Of a stretch of DNA of 10,210 nt, positions 1 through 4,978 are shown one piece after another (position 1 is the first letter of the stretch; each line of letters starts with the position of its first letter). Under the pieces are notes generated by a model. It was given only the letters and a program-made list of their open reading frames with translations. It was not told where the DNA came from and made no database searches. The DNA is taken from assembly GCF_905207935.1 (NCBI RefSeq), contig NZ_CAJLNI010000067.1, forward strand, positions 1 to 10,210, read 5' to 3'. The DNA is from an uncultured Haemophilus sp. Its GTDB lineage: Bacteria; Pseudomonadota; Gammaproteobacteria; Enterobacterales; Pasteurellaceae. Both the position numbers and the translations under genes were made by a program.

Positions 1-40
1 GCCCAACAAGCTGGCTGGTTAAACTAAAATAATTGAGATA
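1..40 (+). other. Tail of an upstream region, gene not identifiable
   Basis: These bases precede the terminator at 41-78, so they should hold the 3' end of an upstream plus-strand gene. All three forward frames reach a stop here (TAA at 25-27, 20-22 and 30-32), so the reading frame cannot be decided from so few codons. In Haemophilus influenzae aspS lies next to nudB as I recall, which makes aspS a guess only. Confidence 0.25.
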
Positions 41-78
41 ATTACCGCACTTTAGTTTTAAAGTGCGGTAATTTTTTT
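41..78 (+). terminator. Intrinsic terminator made of two inverted uptake signals
   Basis: A perfect 14-bp inverted repeat (41-54 pairing with 59-72) closes a 4-base loop GTTT and runs directly into a tract of seven T (72-78). Each arm contains the 9-bp uptake signal core: ACCGCACTT at 44-52 and AAGTGCGGT at 61-69. Inverted uptake-signal pairs acting as terminators are a known arrangement in Haemophilus. It ends the unidentified gene to the left and separates it from the nudB promoter. Confidence 0.93.
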
Positions 79-105
79 GAAAGTTTTTAGCAGAAAAGGT
101 ATGAT
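77..105 (+). promoter_or_regulatory. sigma70 promoter for nudB
   Basis: TTGAAA at 77-82 and TATGAT at 100-105 are separated by exactly 17 bp, each one or two bases from the sigma70 consensus. The -35 starts in the last bases of the preceding terminator. Predicted transcription start is near 112, giving a leader of about 17 nt to the ATG at 129 or about 26 nt to the alternative TTG at 138. Confidence 0.75.
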
Positions 106-128
106 GCTGCCCATTCTCAATTATGTAG

Positions 129-587
129 ATGACGAGCTTGAAATATAAAAATAATCAATCGGTTCTCGTGGTAATTTATGCGGAAAGCACGCATCGTGTT
201 CTTATGCTTCAACGTCAAGATGATTCCACTTTTTGGCAATCTGTTACGGGGACATTAGAAACCAATGAAACACCAAGAGAAACAGCAATTCGAGAAGTTT
301 GGGAAGAAGTTGGATTAAAAATAGAAGAAAATTCGACCGCACTTTTTGATTGCAAAGAGAGCATAGAATTTGAAATTTTCCCGCATTTCCGCTATAAATA
401 CGCACCGAATGTGACTCACTGTCATGAACATTGGTTTTTATTGGCAGTTGAGCAGGAATTTGAACCGATATTAAGTGAGCATTTGGCGTATCAATGGGTT
501 TTACCAGAAGATGCGATCCAAATGACGAAATCACCGAATAATGCCGAGGCCATCAAAAAATATTTGATGAACGGCTTTCCTCTGTAG
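129..587 (+). CDS. nudB: Dihydroneopterin triphosphate diphosphatase (NudB), Nudix family
   Basis: NudB removes pyrophosphate from dihydroneopterin triphosphate in the folate pathway and can also hydrolyse dATP; it is cytosolic. The Nudix box G-x5-E-x7-REVWEEVGL is intact at residues 41-63, with the metal-binding REVWEE core at 55-60. The 152-residue length is normal, and the sequence closely resembles H. influenzae NudB as I remember it. The start is uncertain: the ATG at 129 has no Shine-Dalgarno. The TTG at 138 aligns with the annotated start in H. influenzae (the next residues are KYKNNQSV) and follows a purine-rich GACGAG, so the true protein may be three residues shorter. A 9-bp uptake signal lies in the gene. 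Placement next to yebC and ruvC is conserved with E. coli. Confidence 0.93.
   Translation: MTSLKYKNNQSVLVVIYAESTHRVLMLQRQDDSTFWQSVTGTLETNETPRETAIREVWEEVGLKIEENSTALFDCKESIEFEIFPHFRYKYAPNVTHCHEHWFLLAVEQEFEPILSEHLAYQWVLPEDAIQMTKSPNNAEAIKKYLMNGFPL
336..344 (-). repeat. DNA uptake signal core in nudB
   Basis: Exact ACCGCACTT on the plus strand (AAGTGCGGT on the minus strand), followed by a T run as in the extended uptake signal. It is read in frame as Thr-Ala-Leu within nudB. Confidence 0.9.
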
Positions 588-596
588 AAAAGAGGA

Positions 597-602
597 TATA
601 AT
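597..602 (+). promoter_or_regulatory. Consensus -10 element upstream of yebC
   Basis: A perfect TATAAT lies 9 bp after the nudB stop codon. No good -35 is seen 16-18 bp upstream (the bases around 573-580 are GGCTTTCC), and there is no TGn extension, so this may be a weak internal promoter. A start near 609 would give yebC a 28-nt leader. Confidence 0.45.
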
Positions 603-636
603 TTACAAACGTTTTTAAGATAAGAAGGAAAACAAC

Positions 637-1377
637 ATGGCAGGCCATAGTAAGTGGGCAAATATTAAACACCGTAAAGCAGCACAAGATGCGCAACGCG
701 GTAAAATTTTTACAAAATTAATTCGTGAATTAGTCACTGCTGCAAAAATTGGTGGCGGTGATGTCAGTGCGAACCCGCGTTTACGTGCGGCAGTAGATAA
801 AGCCTTATCGAGCAACATGACTCGCGACACCATTAACCGTGCGATTGAACGCGGTGTGGGAGGTGGTGATGACACCAATATGGAAACAAGAATTTACGAA
901 GGTTATGGTCCGGGTGGAACTGCTGTGATGGTTGAGTGTCTAAGTGACAACGCAAACCGAACCATCTCACAGGTTCGCCCAAGTTTCACTAAATGTGGTG
1001 GTAACTTAGGGACTGAAGGTTCTGTGGGCTACTTATTCAGCAAAAAAGGCTTGATTTTAATTAGCCAAGGTGAAGAAGATGCGTTAATGGAGGCGGCAAT
1101 TGAAGCCGGTGCAGATGATGTTCAACCACAAGATGATGGTTCATTTGAAATCTATACTGCGTGGGAAGATTTAGGTTCTGTGCGCGATGCAATCGAAGCA
1201 GCAGGATTTAAAATTGATAACGCAGAAGTGACAATGATTCCATCAACAACAGTTGATCTTGATCTTGAAACTGCGCCTAAATTGTTGCGTTTAATTGACA
1301 TGTTAGAAGACTGTGACGATGTACAAAACGTATATCATAACGGTGAAATTAGTGATGAAGTTGCAGCTCAGCTGTAA
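637..1377 (+). CDS. yebC: YebC/TACO1 family translation factor
   Basis: This 246-residue protein opens with the family hallmark MAGHSKWANIKHRK (residues 1-14) and keeps the typical full length and the acidic C-terminal half. The family was long annotated as a transcriptional regulator. More recent work on bacterial YebC and mitochondrial TACO1 points to a ribosome-associated role in translating difficult, proline-rich stretches. It is cytosolic. The ATG at 637 is well supported by AAGGAA at 625-630. It lies 49 bp after nudB and 17 bp before the lipoprotein gene, with a consensus -10 between it and nudB. The neighbourhood nudB-yebC-ruvC is widely conserved in gammaproteobacteria; the functional link to RuvABC is unclear. 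Confidence 0.96.
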   Translation: MAGHSKWANIKHRKAAQDAQRGKIFTKLIRELVTAAKIGGGDVSANPRLRAAVDKALSSNMTRDTINRAIERGVGGGDDTNMETRIYEGYGPGGTAVMVECLSDNANRTISQVRPSFTKCGGNLGTEGSVGYLFSKKGLILISQGEEDALMEAAIEAGADDVQPQDDGSFEIYTAWEDLGSVRDAIEAAGFKIDNAEVTMIPSTTVDLDLETAPKLLRLIDMLEDCDDVQNVYHNGEISDEVAAQL

Positions 1378-1394
1378 TTTTAAGGAGATTTAGA

Positions 1395-1829
1395 ATGAAA
1401 TTAGCTAAAGTATTACCTGCAATGGCCGCTCTTGTTGTTTTATCAGCTTGTGCAAGCGAAGCACCAAAAGTAGAAAACAAAGCAGAGCAAACTGCAGCAC
1501 CAACTGTAACGGATAAAACAGTTGTTTATACTTGTAACAAGAAAACTGTAACTGCAGTTTATCAATTCGAAAACCAAGAGCCAACAGCGGCAATGGTAAT
1601 GGTAGGCAACAAAGTTGTTGCGAAAGATTTCGCTCGTGATGCAGCTCAAAAAGACTTCACTTCATTTACTTCAGGCAAATATGTTTGGAACGTAGATAGT
1701 GGTTTAACTTTAGATAAATTTGATTCTGTTGTGCCAGTAAATCTTTTAATTAAAGGCAAAAAAGCAGACAAAATTGTTGTGAAAAACTGTGATGTAGATG
1801 CAAAAGCAACTGCAAAAGCAAATCAATAA
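1395..1829 (+). CDS. Small lipoprotein, possibly MliC-like (lysozyme inhibitor fold)
   Basis: The 144-residue product has a lysine-containing N-terminus, a hydrophobic core and a lipobox LSAC with the lipidated cysteine at C19, so it should be exported and anchored to a membrane; Ser and Glu at +2/+3 favour the outer membrane. A flexible Ala/Lys/Glu/Thr linker covers about 20-42. The remaining domain (about 43-133) is rich in beta-strand patterns and bracketed by two cysteines, C47 and C132, that could form a disulfide. The pattern of an early YTC, a GKYVW segment and a late NC resembles MliC/C-type lysozyme inhibitor domains, but the resemblance is by eye. The start has an excellent AAGGAGA at 1382-1388. 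The codons are strongly biased (GCA, AAA, GTT), suggesting high expression. It follows yebC by 17 bp and ends in a strong terminator. Confidence 0.85.
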   Translation: MKLAKVLPAMAALVVLSACASEAPKVENKAEQTAAPTVTDKTVVYTCNKKTVTAVYQFENQEPTAAMVMVGNKVVAKDFARDAAQKDFTSFTSGKYVWNVDSGLTLDKFDSVVPVNLLIKGKKADKIVVKNCDVDAKATAKANQ

Positions 1830-1840
1830 TTAACGCTAAA

Positions 1841-1872
1841 AAACGGCCGGCATTGACCGGCCGTTTATTTTT
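1841..1872 (+). terminator. Strong intrinsic terminator between the lipoprotein gene and ruvC
   Basis: A perfect 10-bp, GC-rich inverted repeat (1841-1850 with 1857-1866) closes a 6-base loop and is followed by ATTTTT (1867-1872). It ends the yebC-lipoprotein transcript. Only 8 bp separate the T tract from the ruvC start, which leaves no room for a promoter after the terminator. Confidence 0.92.
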
Positions 1873-1880
1873 GAGAATTT

Positions 1881-2453
1881 ATGAGTATTATTTTAGGCAT
1901 TGACCCAGGTTCTCGTGTAACGGGCTATGGTGTGATTAGACAAAATGGTCGCCAATTAGAATATCTCGGCAGTGGAGCAATCCGTACGCAGGTAGAAGAT
2001 TTACCTACACGATTAAAACGAATTTATGCCGGTGTGACAGAAATCATCACGCAATTTCAGCCGGATATGTTTGCCATTGAACAAGTGTTTATGGCTAAAA
2101 ATGCAGATTCCGCTTTAAAACTGGGGCAAGCACGTGGTACGGCAATTGTGGCAGCGGTGAATCACGATTTACCTGTATTTGAATATGCCGCTCGTTTGGT
2201 GAAACAGACTGTCGTTGGGATTGGTTCTGCAGATAAAGTTCAAGTACAAGATATGGTGACACGAATTTTGAAGCTCTCAGATAAACCACAAGCTGATGCG
2301 GCAGATGCTTTAGCCATTGCGATTACCCATGCCCACACCATTCAACATTCTTTGCATATTGCAGGCTCGGTCAAAACCACAGAAACACACGAAAAAATGA
2401 CCGCACTTTTAAAAACAAGGTACAGCCGAGGTCGATTTAGATTAAAAATTTAA
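1881..2453 (+). CDS. ruvC: Holliday junction endonuclease RuvC
   Basis: RuvC is the dimeric metal-dependent nuclease that cuts four-way recombination junctions symmetrically while bound to the RuvAB branch-migration motor. The 190-residue protein shows the full catalytic acidic set: D8, E67, D139 and D142, each one position later than the E. coli residues. The N-terminal ILGIDPGSRVTGYG and the IEQVF segments are typical of the RNase H-like fold. The start at 1881 has only a weak GAG at 1873-1875 as ribosome binding site. It sits 8 bp after a strong terminator, so expression probably depends on readthrough from upstream. An uptake signal lies near the 3' end, in frame as Thr-Ala-Leu. Confidence 0.97.
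   Translation: MSIILGIDPGSRVTGYGVIRQNGRQLEYLGSGAIRTQVEDLPTRLKRIYAGVTEIITQFQPDMFAIEQVFMAKNADSALKLGQARGTAIVAAVNHDLPVFEYAARLVKQTVVGIGSADKVQVQDMVTRILKLSDKPQADAADALAIAITHAHTIQHSLHIAGSVKTTETHEKMTALLKTRYSRGRFRLKI
2400..2408 (-). repeat. DNA uptake signal core in ruvC
   Basis: Exact ACCGCACTT on the plus strand, followed by TT and A-rich sequence. It is read in frame as Thr-Ala-Leu in the C-terminal region of RuvC, outside the catalytic core. Confidence 0.9.
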
Positions 2454-2479
2454 CTGGATTAATATCCAGTTTTATTTTA
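2452..2479 (+). terminator. Moderate terminator-like hairpin after ruvC
   Basis: An 8-bp perfect inverted repeat (AACTGGAT at 2452-2459, ATCCAGTT at 2464-2471) with a 4-base loop overlaps the ruvC stop codon. It runs into a T-rich tract (TTTTATTTTAT). The stem is short and AT-rich, so it is more likely a partial attenuator between ruvC and ruvA than a full stop. Confidence 0.6.
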
Positions 2480-2511
2480 TTCTATGCAAAATTTTTTTAC
2501 ATGGAAATCTT

Positions 2512-3123
2512 ATGATCGGTCGTTTAAAAGGCATCTTATTAGAAAAACAACCTCCTGAAATTTTGCTTGATGTGCAAGGCGTAGGTTACGAATTATTGTT
2601 ACCAATGACCAGTTTTTATGACTTACCTGAAATCGGGCAAGAAACCACTTTATTTACCCATCTTGTTGTGCGTGAAGATGCTCATCTTCTTTTTGGATTT
2701 GCCCAAAAAACTGACCGCACTTTATTCCGTGAATTAATTAAAACCAATGGTGTTGGTCCTAAATTGGCACTCGCAATTTTATCTGCAATGTCCGTAGAGC
2801 AATTTGCTTATGCTATTGAACGAGAAGAACTGTCAAAATTAGTTAAAATTCCTGGTGTGGGCAAGAAAACGGCTGAACGTTTATTGGTAGAGTTAAAAGG
2901 GAAGTTTAAAGATGTTCGCCAAAGTGATTTCTTTGTGGAGAGCAAGCATATTCCTTCAACGTCAGAATTACGCCAAGCTGAAAGCTCTACAGATGAAGCG
3001 ATTGCTGCATTGGTTGCATTAGGTTATAAACCAACCGATGCTGAAAAAATGGTGAAAAAAGTCGCTAAAGCGGATTTAAGCAGTGAGCAATTAATTCGCG
3101 AAGCCTTAAAAGCCGCATTATAA
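2512..3123 (+). CDS. ruvA: Holliday junction DNA-binding protein RuvA
   Basis: RuvA tetramers hold the Holliday junction in a square-planar form and load RuvB rings for branch migration. The protein has 203 residues, the same length as E. coli RuvA. It has the N-terminal OB-fold (about 1-64) with the acidic pin residues E55 and D56, two helix-hairpin-helix motifs (NGVGPK at 79-84 and PGVGKK at 114-119), a variable linker (about 132-155) and the C-terminal RuvB-contacting domain (about 156-203). The ATG at 2512 is preceded by GGA at 2503-2505. It is 58 bp after ruvC and 13 bp before ruvB, so ruvA and ruvB are surely cotranscribed. One uptake signal lies in the linker between the OB-fold and the first helix-hairpin-helix. 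I found no convincing promoter of its own. Confidence 0.97.
   Translation: MIGRLKGILLEKQPPEILLDVQGVGYELLLPMTSFYDLPEIGQETTLFTHLVVREDAHLLFGFAQKTDRTLFRELIKTNGVGPKLALAILSAMSVEQFAYAIEREELSKLVKIPGVGKKTAERLLVELKGKFKDVRQSDFFVESKHIPSTSELRQAESSTDEAIAALVALGYKPTDAEKMVKKVAKADLSSEQLIREALKAAL
2714..2722 (-). repeat. DNA uptake signal core in ruvA
   Basis: Exact ACCGCACTT. This is the one coding-region copy here read in a different frame, giving Asp-Arg-Thr-Leu around residues 68-71. Confidence 0.9.
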
Positions 3124-3136
3124 AGATTAAACAGAT

Positions 3137-4144
3137 ATGATCGAAGCAGATAGAATTATTAGCAGTCAGGCAAAGATGGATGAAGATGTCATCGATCGTG
3201 CGATTCGTCCAAAGCTTTTAGCGGACTATGTGGGGCAGCCACAAGTGCGAGAGCAGATGGATATTTTCATTAAGGCGGCAAAATTGCGTCAAGATGCCTT
3301 AGATCATCTTTTGATCTTCGGCCCTCCAGGTTTAGGAAAAACGACGCTAGCTAATATTGTGGCAAATGAAATGGGTGTGAATATTCGCACAACATCAGGG
3401 CCTGTGCTTGAAAAAGCCGGCGATTTAGCGGCAATGCTGACAAATCTTGAACCCCATGATGTGTTGTTTATTGATGAAATTCATCGTCTTTCCCCTGCGA
3501 TTGAAGAAGTGCTTTATCCAGCAATGGAAGATTATCAGCTGGATATTATGATCGGTGAAGGCCCTGCTGCACGCTCAATTAAATTAGATTTGCCACCTTT
3601 CACATTAATTGGTGCAACAACTCGAGCGGGTTCTTTAACTTCGCCACTACGTGATCGTTTTGGTATTGTTCAGCGTTTAGAATTTTATTCCGTTGAAGAT
3701 TTAACTTCTATTGTGACAAGAAGTGCCTCTTGCTTAAATCTGGAATTAGAAGATAAAGCCGCTTTTGAAGTGGCTCGTCGTTCACGTGGCACGCCTCGCA
3801 TTGCAAACCGTTTATTGCGTCGCGTTCGAGATTTTGCTGATGTACGTAATGATGGCATTATTTCGGCAGACATTGCGAAACAAGCGCTTTCAATGTTAGA
3901 TGTAGATGATGCGGGCTTTGATTACTTAGATAGAAAATTGCTTACCGCAGTGATTGAACGTTTTGATGGTGGACCAGTTGGATTAGATAACTTGGCAGCA
4001 GCAATAGGTGAAGAACGAGACACTATCGAGGATGTTTTAGAACCTTACTTGATTCAACAAGGATTTTTACAGCGAACCCCTCGAGGCCGAATTGCGACTT
4101 CGTTAACTTATCGACACTTCGGACTTCAGAAGCCGTCAGAATAA
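3137..4144 (+). CDS. ruvB: Holliday junction branch-migration ATPase RuvB
   Basis: RuvB is the AAA+ motor whose hexameric rings pull DNA through RuvA-bound Holliday junctions. Visible motifs are Walker A GPPGLGKT (62-69), Walker B FIDE (111-114), the sensor region GATTRAG (149-155), the LRDRF segment (161-165), the sensor-2 region GTPRIANRLLRR around 219-230, and the C-terminal winged-helix DNA-binding domain (about 255-335). The 335-residue length is standard. MIEADR at the N-terminus matches the E. coli start, so the ATG at 3137 is kept although its ribosome binding site is weak; coupling to ruvA 13 bp upstream would explain this. The gene ends in a hairpin terminator and faces a convergent gene. 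Confidence 0.98.
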   Translation: MIEADRIISSQAKMDEDVIDRAIRPKLLADYVGQPQVREQMDIFIKAAKLRQDALDHLLIFGPPGLGKTTLANIVANEMGVNIRTTSGPVLEKAGDLAAMLTNLEPHDVLFIDEIHRLSPAIEEVLYPAMEDYQLDIMIGEGPAARSIKLDLPPFTLIGATTRAGSLTSPLRDRFGIVQRLEFYSVEDLTSIVTRSASCLNLELEDKAAFEVARRSRGTPRIANRLLRRVRDFADVRNDGIISADIAKQALSMLDVDDAGFDYLDRKLLTAVIERFDGGPVGLDNLAAAIGEERDTIEDVLEPYLIQQGFLQRTPRGRIATSLTYRHFGLQKPSE

Positions 4145-4150
4145 GAGATA

Positions 4151-4190
4151 GAAAAAAGGACATATTGATATCAATCTGTCCTTTCTTTTT
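4151..4190. terminator. Terminator after ruvB, probably bidirectional
   Basis: An 8-bp stem (AAAGGACA at 4155-4162 with TGTCCTTT at 4177-4184) encloses the 10-bp palindrome TTGATATCAA (4165-4174), which can extend the hairpin past a small internal loop. On the plus strand it leads into CTTTTT. On the minus strand it leads into a T run complementary to the A run at 4152-4157. It lies between the convergent ruvB and the DUF5339-like gene and can serve both. Confidence 0.8.
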
Positions 4191-4199
4191 GAAACCTGC

Positions 4200-4520
4200 T
4201 TAGTTAGTTCCTTCAGTTCCTTCAGTATAGCTCTTCATACTATTTAATCTTGCTAAACCCACATCACAGCTTTTTTGTTGAGTCGCTAATTCCATTTCAA
4301 GAATTTGCTGTTTGCTTTGATTAAGTTTACTTTTGATTTTACCTACTTGAGTATGAGTGCCAGGCTGTTTTTCTGCTTGAGCAATCAAATTTTCTGTTTC
4401 TTTAAATAACTGTGTACATTGTTGTGGAAGAGCAGCTTTGTTTTCTGTAAGAGGTGCTGCGGTAGCAGATAATGCCATAGAACCGAAAAGTGCGGTCAAA
4501 ATTACGCAAATTTTTTTCAT
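4200..4520 (-). CDS. Small secreted DUF5339-like protein, function unknown
   Basis: This 106-residue protein begins with a clear Sec signal peptide: MKK, a hydrophobic stretch to about residue 18, and a cleavage site near ALSATA (after about A21). There is no lipobox, so a soluble periplasmic or secreted product is expected. The mature part is hydrophilic and helical in character, rich in Gln and Lys, with two cysteines (C35 and C85) able to form one disulfide and a short repeated tail (TEGTEG at 99-104). It resembles small Pasteurellaceae/Neisseria proteins annotated DUF5339, judged by eye. On the minus strand the start is preceded by AGGGAT, a fair Shine-Dalgarno. It is a single gene, convergent to ruvB and divergent from cydA. 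An uptake signal lies inside the signal-peptide codons. Confidence 0.85.
   Translation of the reverse strand: MKKICVILTALFGSMALSATAAPLTENKAALPQQCTQLFKETENLIAQAEKQPGTHTQVGKIKSKLNQSKQQILEMELATQQKSCDVGLARLNSMKSYTEGTEGTN
4488..4496 (+). repeat. DNA uptake signal core in the DUF5339-like gene
   Basis: Exact AAGTGCGGT followed by CAAAATT, a good extended uptake signal. On the minus coding strand it is read as Thr-Ala-Leu within the hydrophobic core of the signal peptide (residues 9-11). Confidence 0.9.
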
Positions 4521-4670
4521 TGTAAATCCCTACAAATCTCTCCAAATATTATTAGGCTAAAAAATAGCAAAATCTTGCAGCCCTGTCTAGTGATTATTTT
4601 GTCCATTTTTTTTAAATAAAGTTTCCTTGTGATAGATAAATTTTTCCATTTTGAGCAAAAAATACAGAAT

Positions 4671-4684
4671 TTGATGTGGATCAA
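4671..4684. promoter_or_regulatory. FNR binding site upstream of cydA
   Basis: TTGATGTGGATCAA matches the FNR consensus TTGAT-N4-ATCAA at every fixed position. Its centre is 4677.5. If FNR acted as a class II activator (centre at about -41.5), transcription would start near 4719, where only a weak -10 (TAGGGT, 4706-4711) exists. If it represses, it would act on a promoter overlapping this site. Confidence 0.8.
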
Positions 4685-4700
4685 TTTTGTCATTGTTATG

Positions 4701-4717
4701 CAAAATAGGGTATTTTG
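4701..4717. repeat. Inverted repeat downstream of the FNR box
   Basis: CAAAATA and TATTTTG form a perfect 7-bp inverted repeat around GGG. It lies 16 bp after the FNR box and overlaps the position a FNR-dependent -10 would take, so it could be an operator; no regulator can be named. Confidence 0.5.
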
Positions 4718-4731
4718 TAACTTATATCAAA

Positions 4732-4753
4732 AAATGTGATCAAGATAACGGTT
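4732..4753. promoter_or_regulatory. CRP-like binding site
   Basis: AAATGTGATC followed by AAGATAACGGTT matches 18 of 22 positions of the symmetrical E. coli CRP consensus. The left half-site is perfect and the right half is degraded. The TGTGA core is the ordinary CRP type rather than the Sxy-dependent TGCGA type of competence genes. The included ATCAA (4739-4743) is also an FNR half-site. Confidence 0.45.
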
Positions 4754-4807
4754 TTTTCTGTTTTTTATCCTCATAAATAGTAGTAGAATAGGGCAAATTT
4801 TTGAATA

Positions 4808-4835
4808 TTTACACTGTAATTGGTTACTGTATTCT
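4808..4835 (+). promoter_or_regulatory. Candidate promoter for cydA
   Basis: TTTACA (4808-4813, 5 of 6) and TATTCT (4830-4835, 4 of 6) are 16 bp apart. The spacer contains GTAA and TTAC as a short inverted repeat, and ACTGTA occurs twice at a 13-bp step (4813-4818 and 4826-4831). A start near 4842 would give a leader of about 137 nt. Confidence 0.45.
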
Positions 4836-4951
4836 GTTTTGAGAATAGAAAAGGCAATTATTACGTAAATAATTCAATATTTCTTAACAATTTCTGTTGA
4901 GTAGTTTGGGGTGGTTATTTGGGGTTATCCTTGGTAATCATAAAGTGAAAA

Positions 4952-4971
4952 TCTTGTAGATTTATACAAGG
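4952..4971 (+). promoter_or_regulatory. Hairpin overlapping the cydA ribosome binding site
   Basis: CTTGTA (4953-4958) pairs with TACAAG (4965-4970) across a 6-base loop, with a possible extra T-G pair. The right arm contains the first bases of the Shine-Dalgarno AAGGAG (4968-4973), which stands 5 nt before the cydA ATG. Folding would partly hide the ribosome binding site. Confidence 0.5.
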
Positions 4972-4978
4972 AGTTGAG

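Larger units (their letters stand above)
4521..4978. promoter_or_regulatory. Control region between the DUF5339-like gene and cydA
   Basis: This 458-bp stretch without a gene serves two divergent genes. It holds a perfect FNR box, a CRP-like site, an inverted repeat at 4701-4717, a candidate promoter at 4808-4835, TTACGTAA at 4861-4868, a direct repeat of TTTGGGGT, and a hairpin next to the cydA ribosome binding site. About 4560-4660 is AT-rich with nothing I can name. In E. coli cydAB is controlled by ArcA (activating) and FNR (repressing at low oxygen); I do not see a convincing ArcA double site here. No convincing promoter for the minus-strand gene was found. Confidence 0.8.

Noticed and set aside
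578..596. TCCTCT / AGAGGA inverted repeat over the nudB stop
   Set aside because: Only 6 bp with no T tract after it; it overlaps a consensus -10 rather than acting as a terminator.
3685..3873. Minus-strand open frame within ruvB
   Set aside because: Shadow of the conserved RuvB frame; no ribosome binding site or family resemblance.
3943..3951. Near-match to the uptake signal (ACCGCAGTG) in ruvB
   Set aside because: Two mismatches to the core; such near matches are expected by chance.
4716..4724. ArcA-like sequence TGTAACTTA
   Set aside because: Two mismatches in nine to a short AT-rich consensus and no second copy at an 11-bp step.
4856..4873. Imperfect palindrome around TTACGTAA upstream of cydA
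   Set aside because: The perfect core is 8 bp in AT-rich DNA and no regulator with such a site can be named with confidence.
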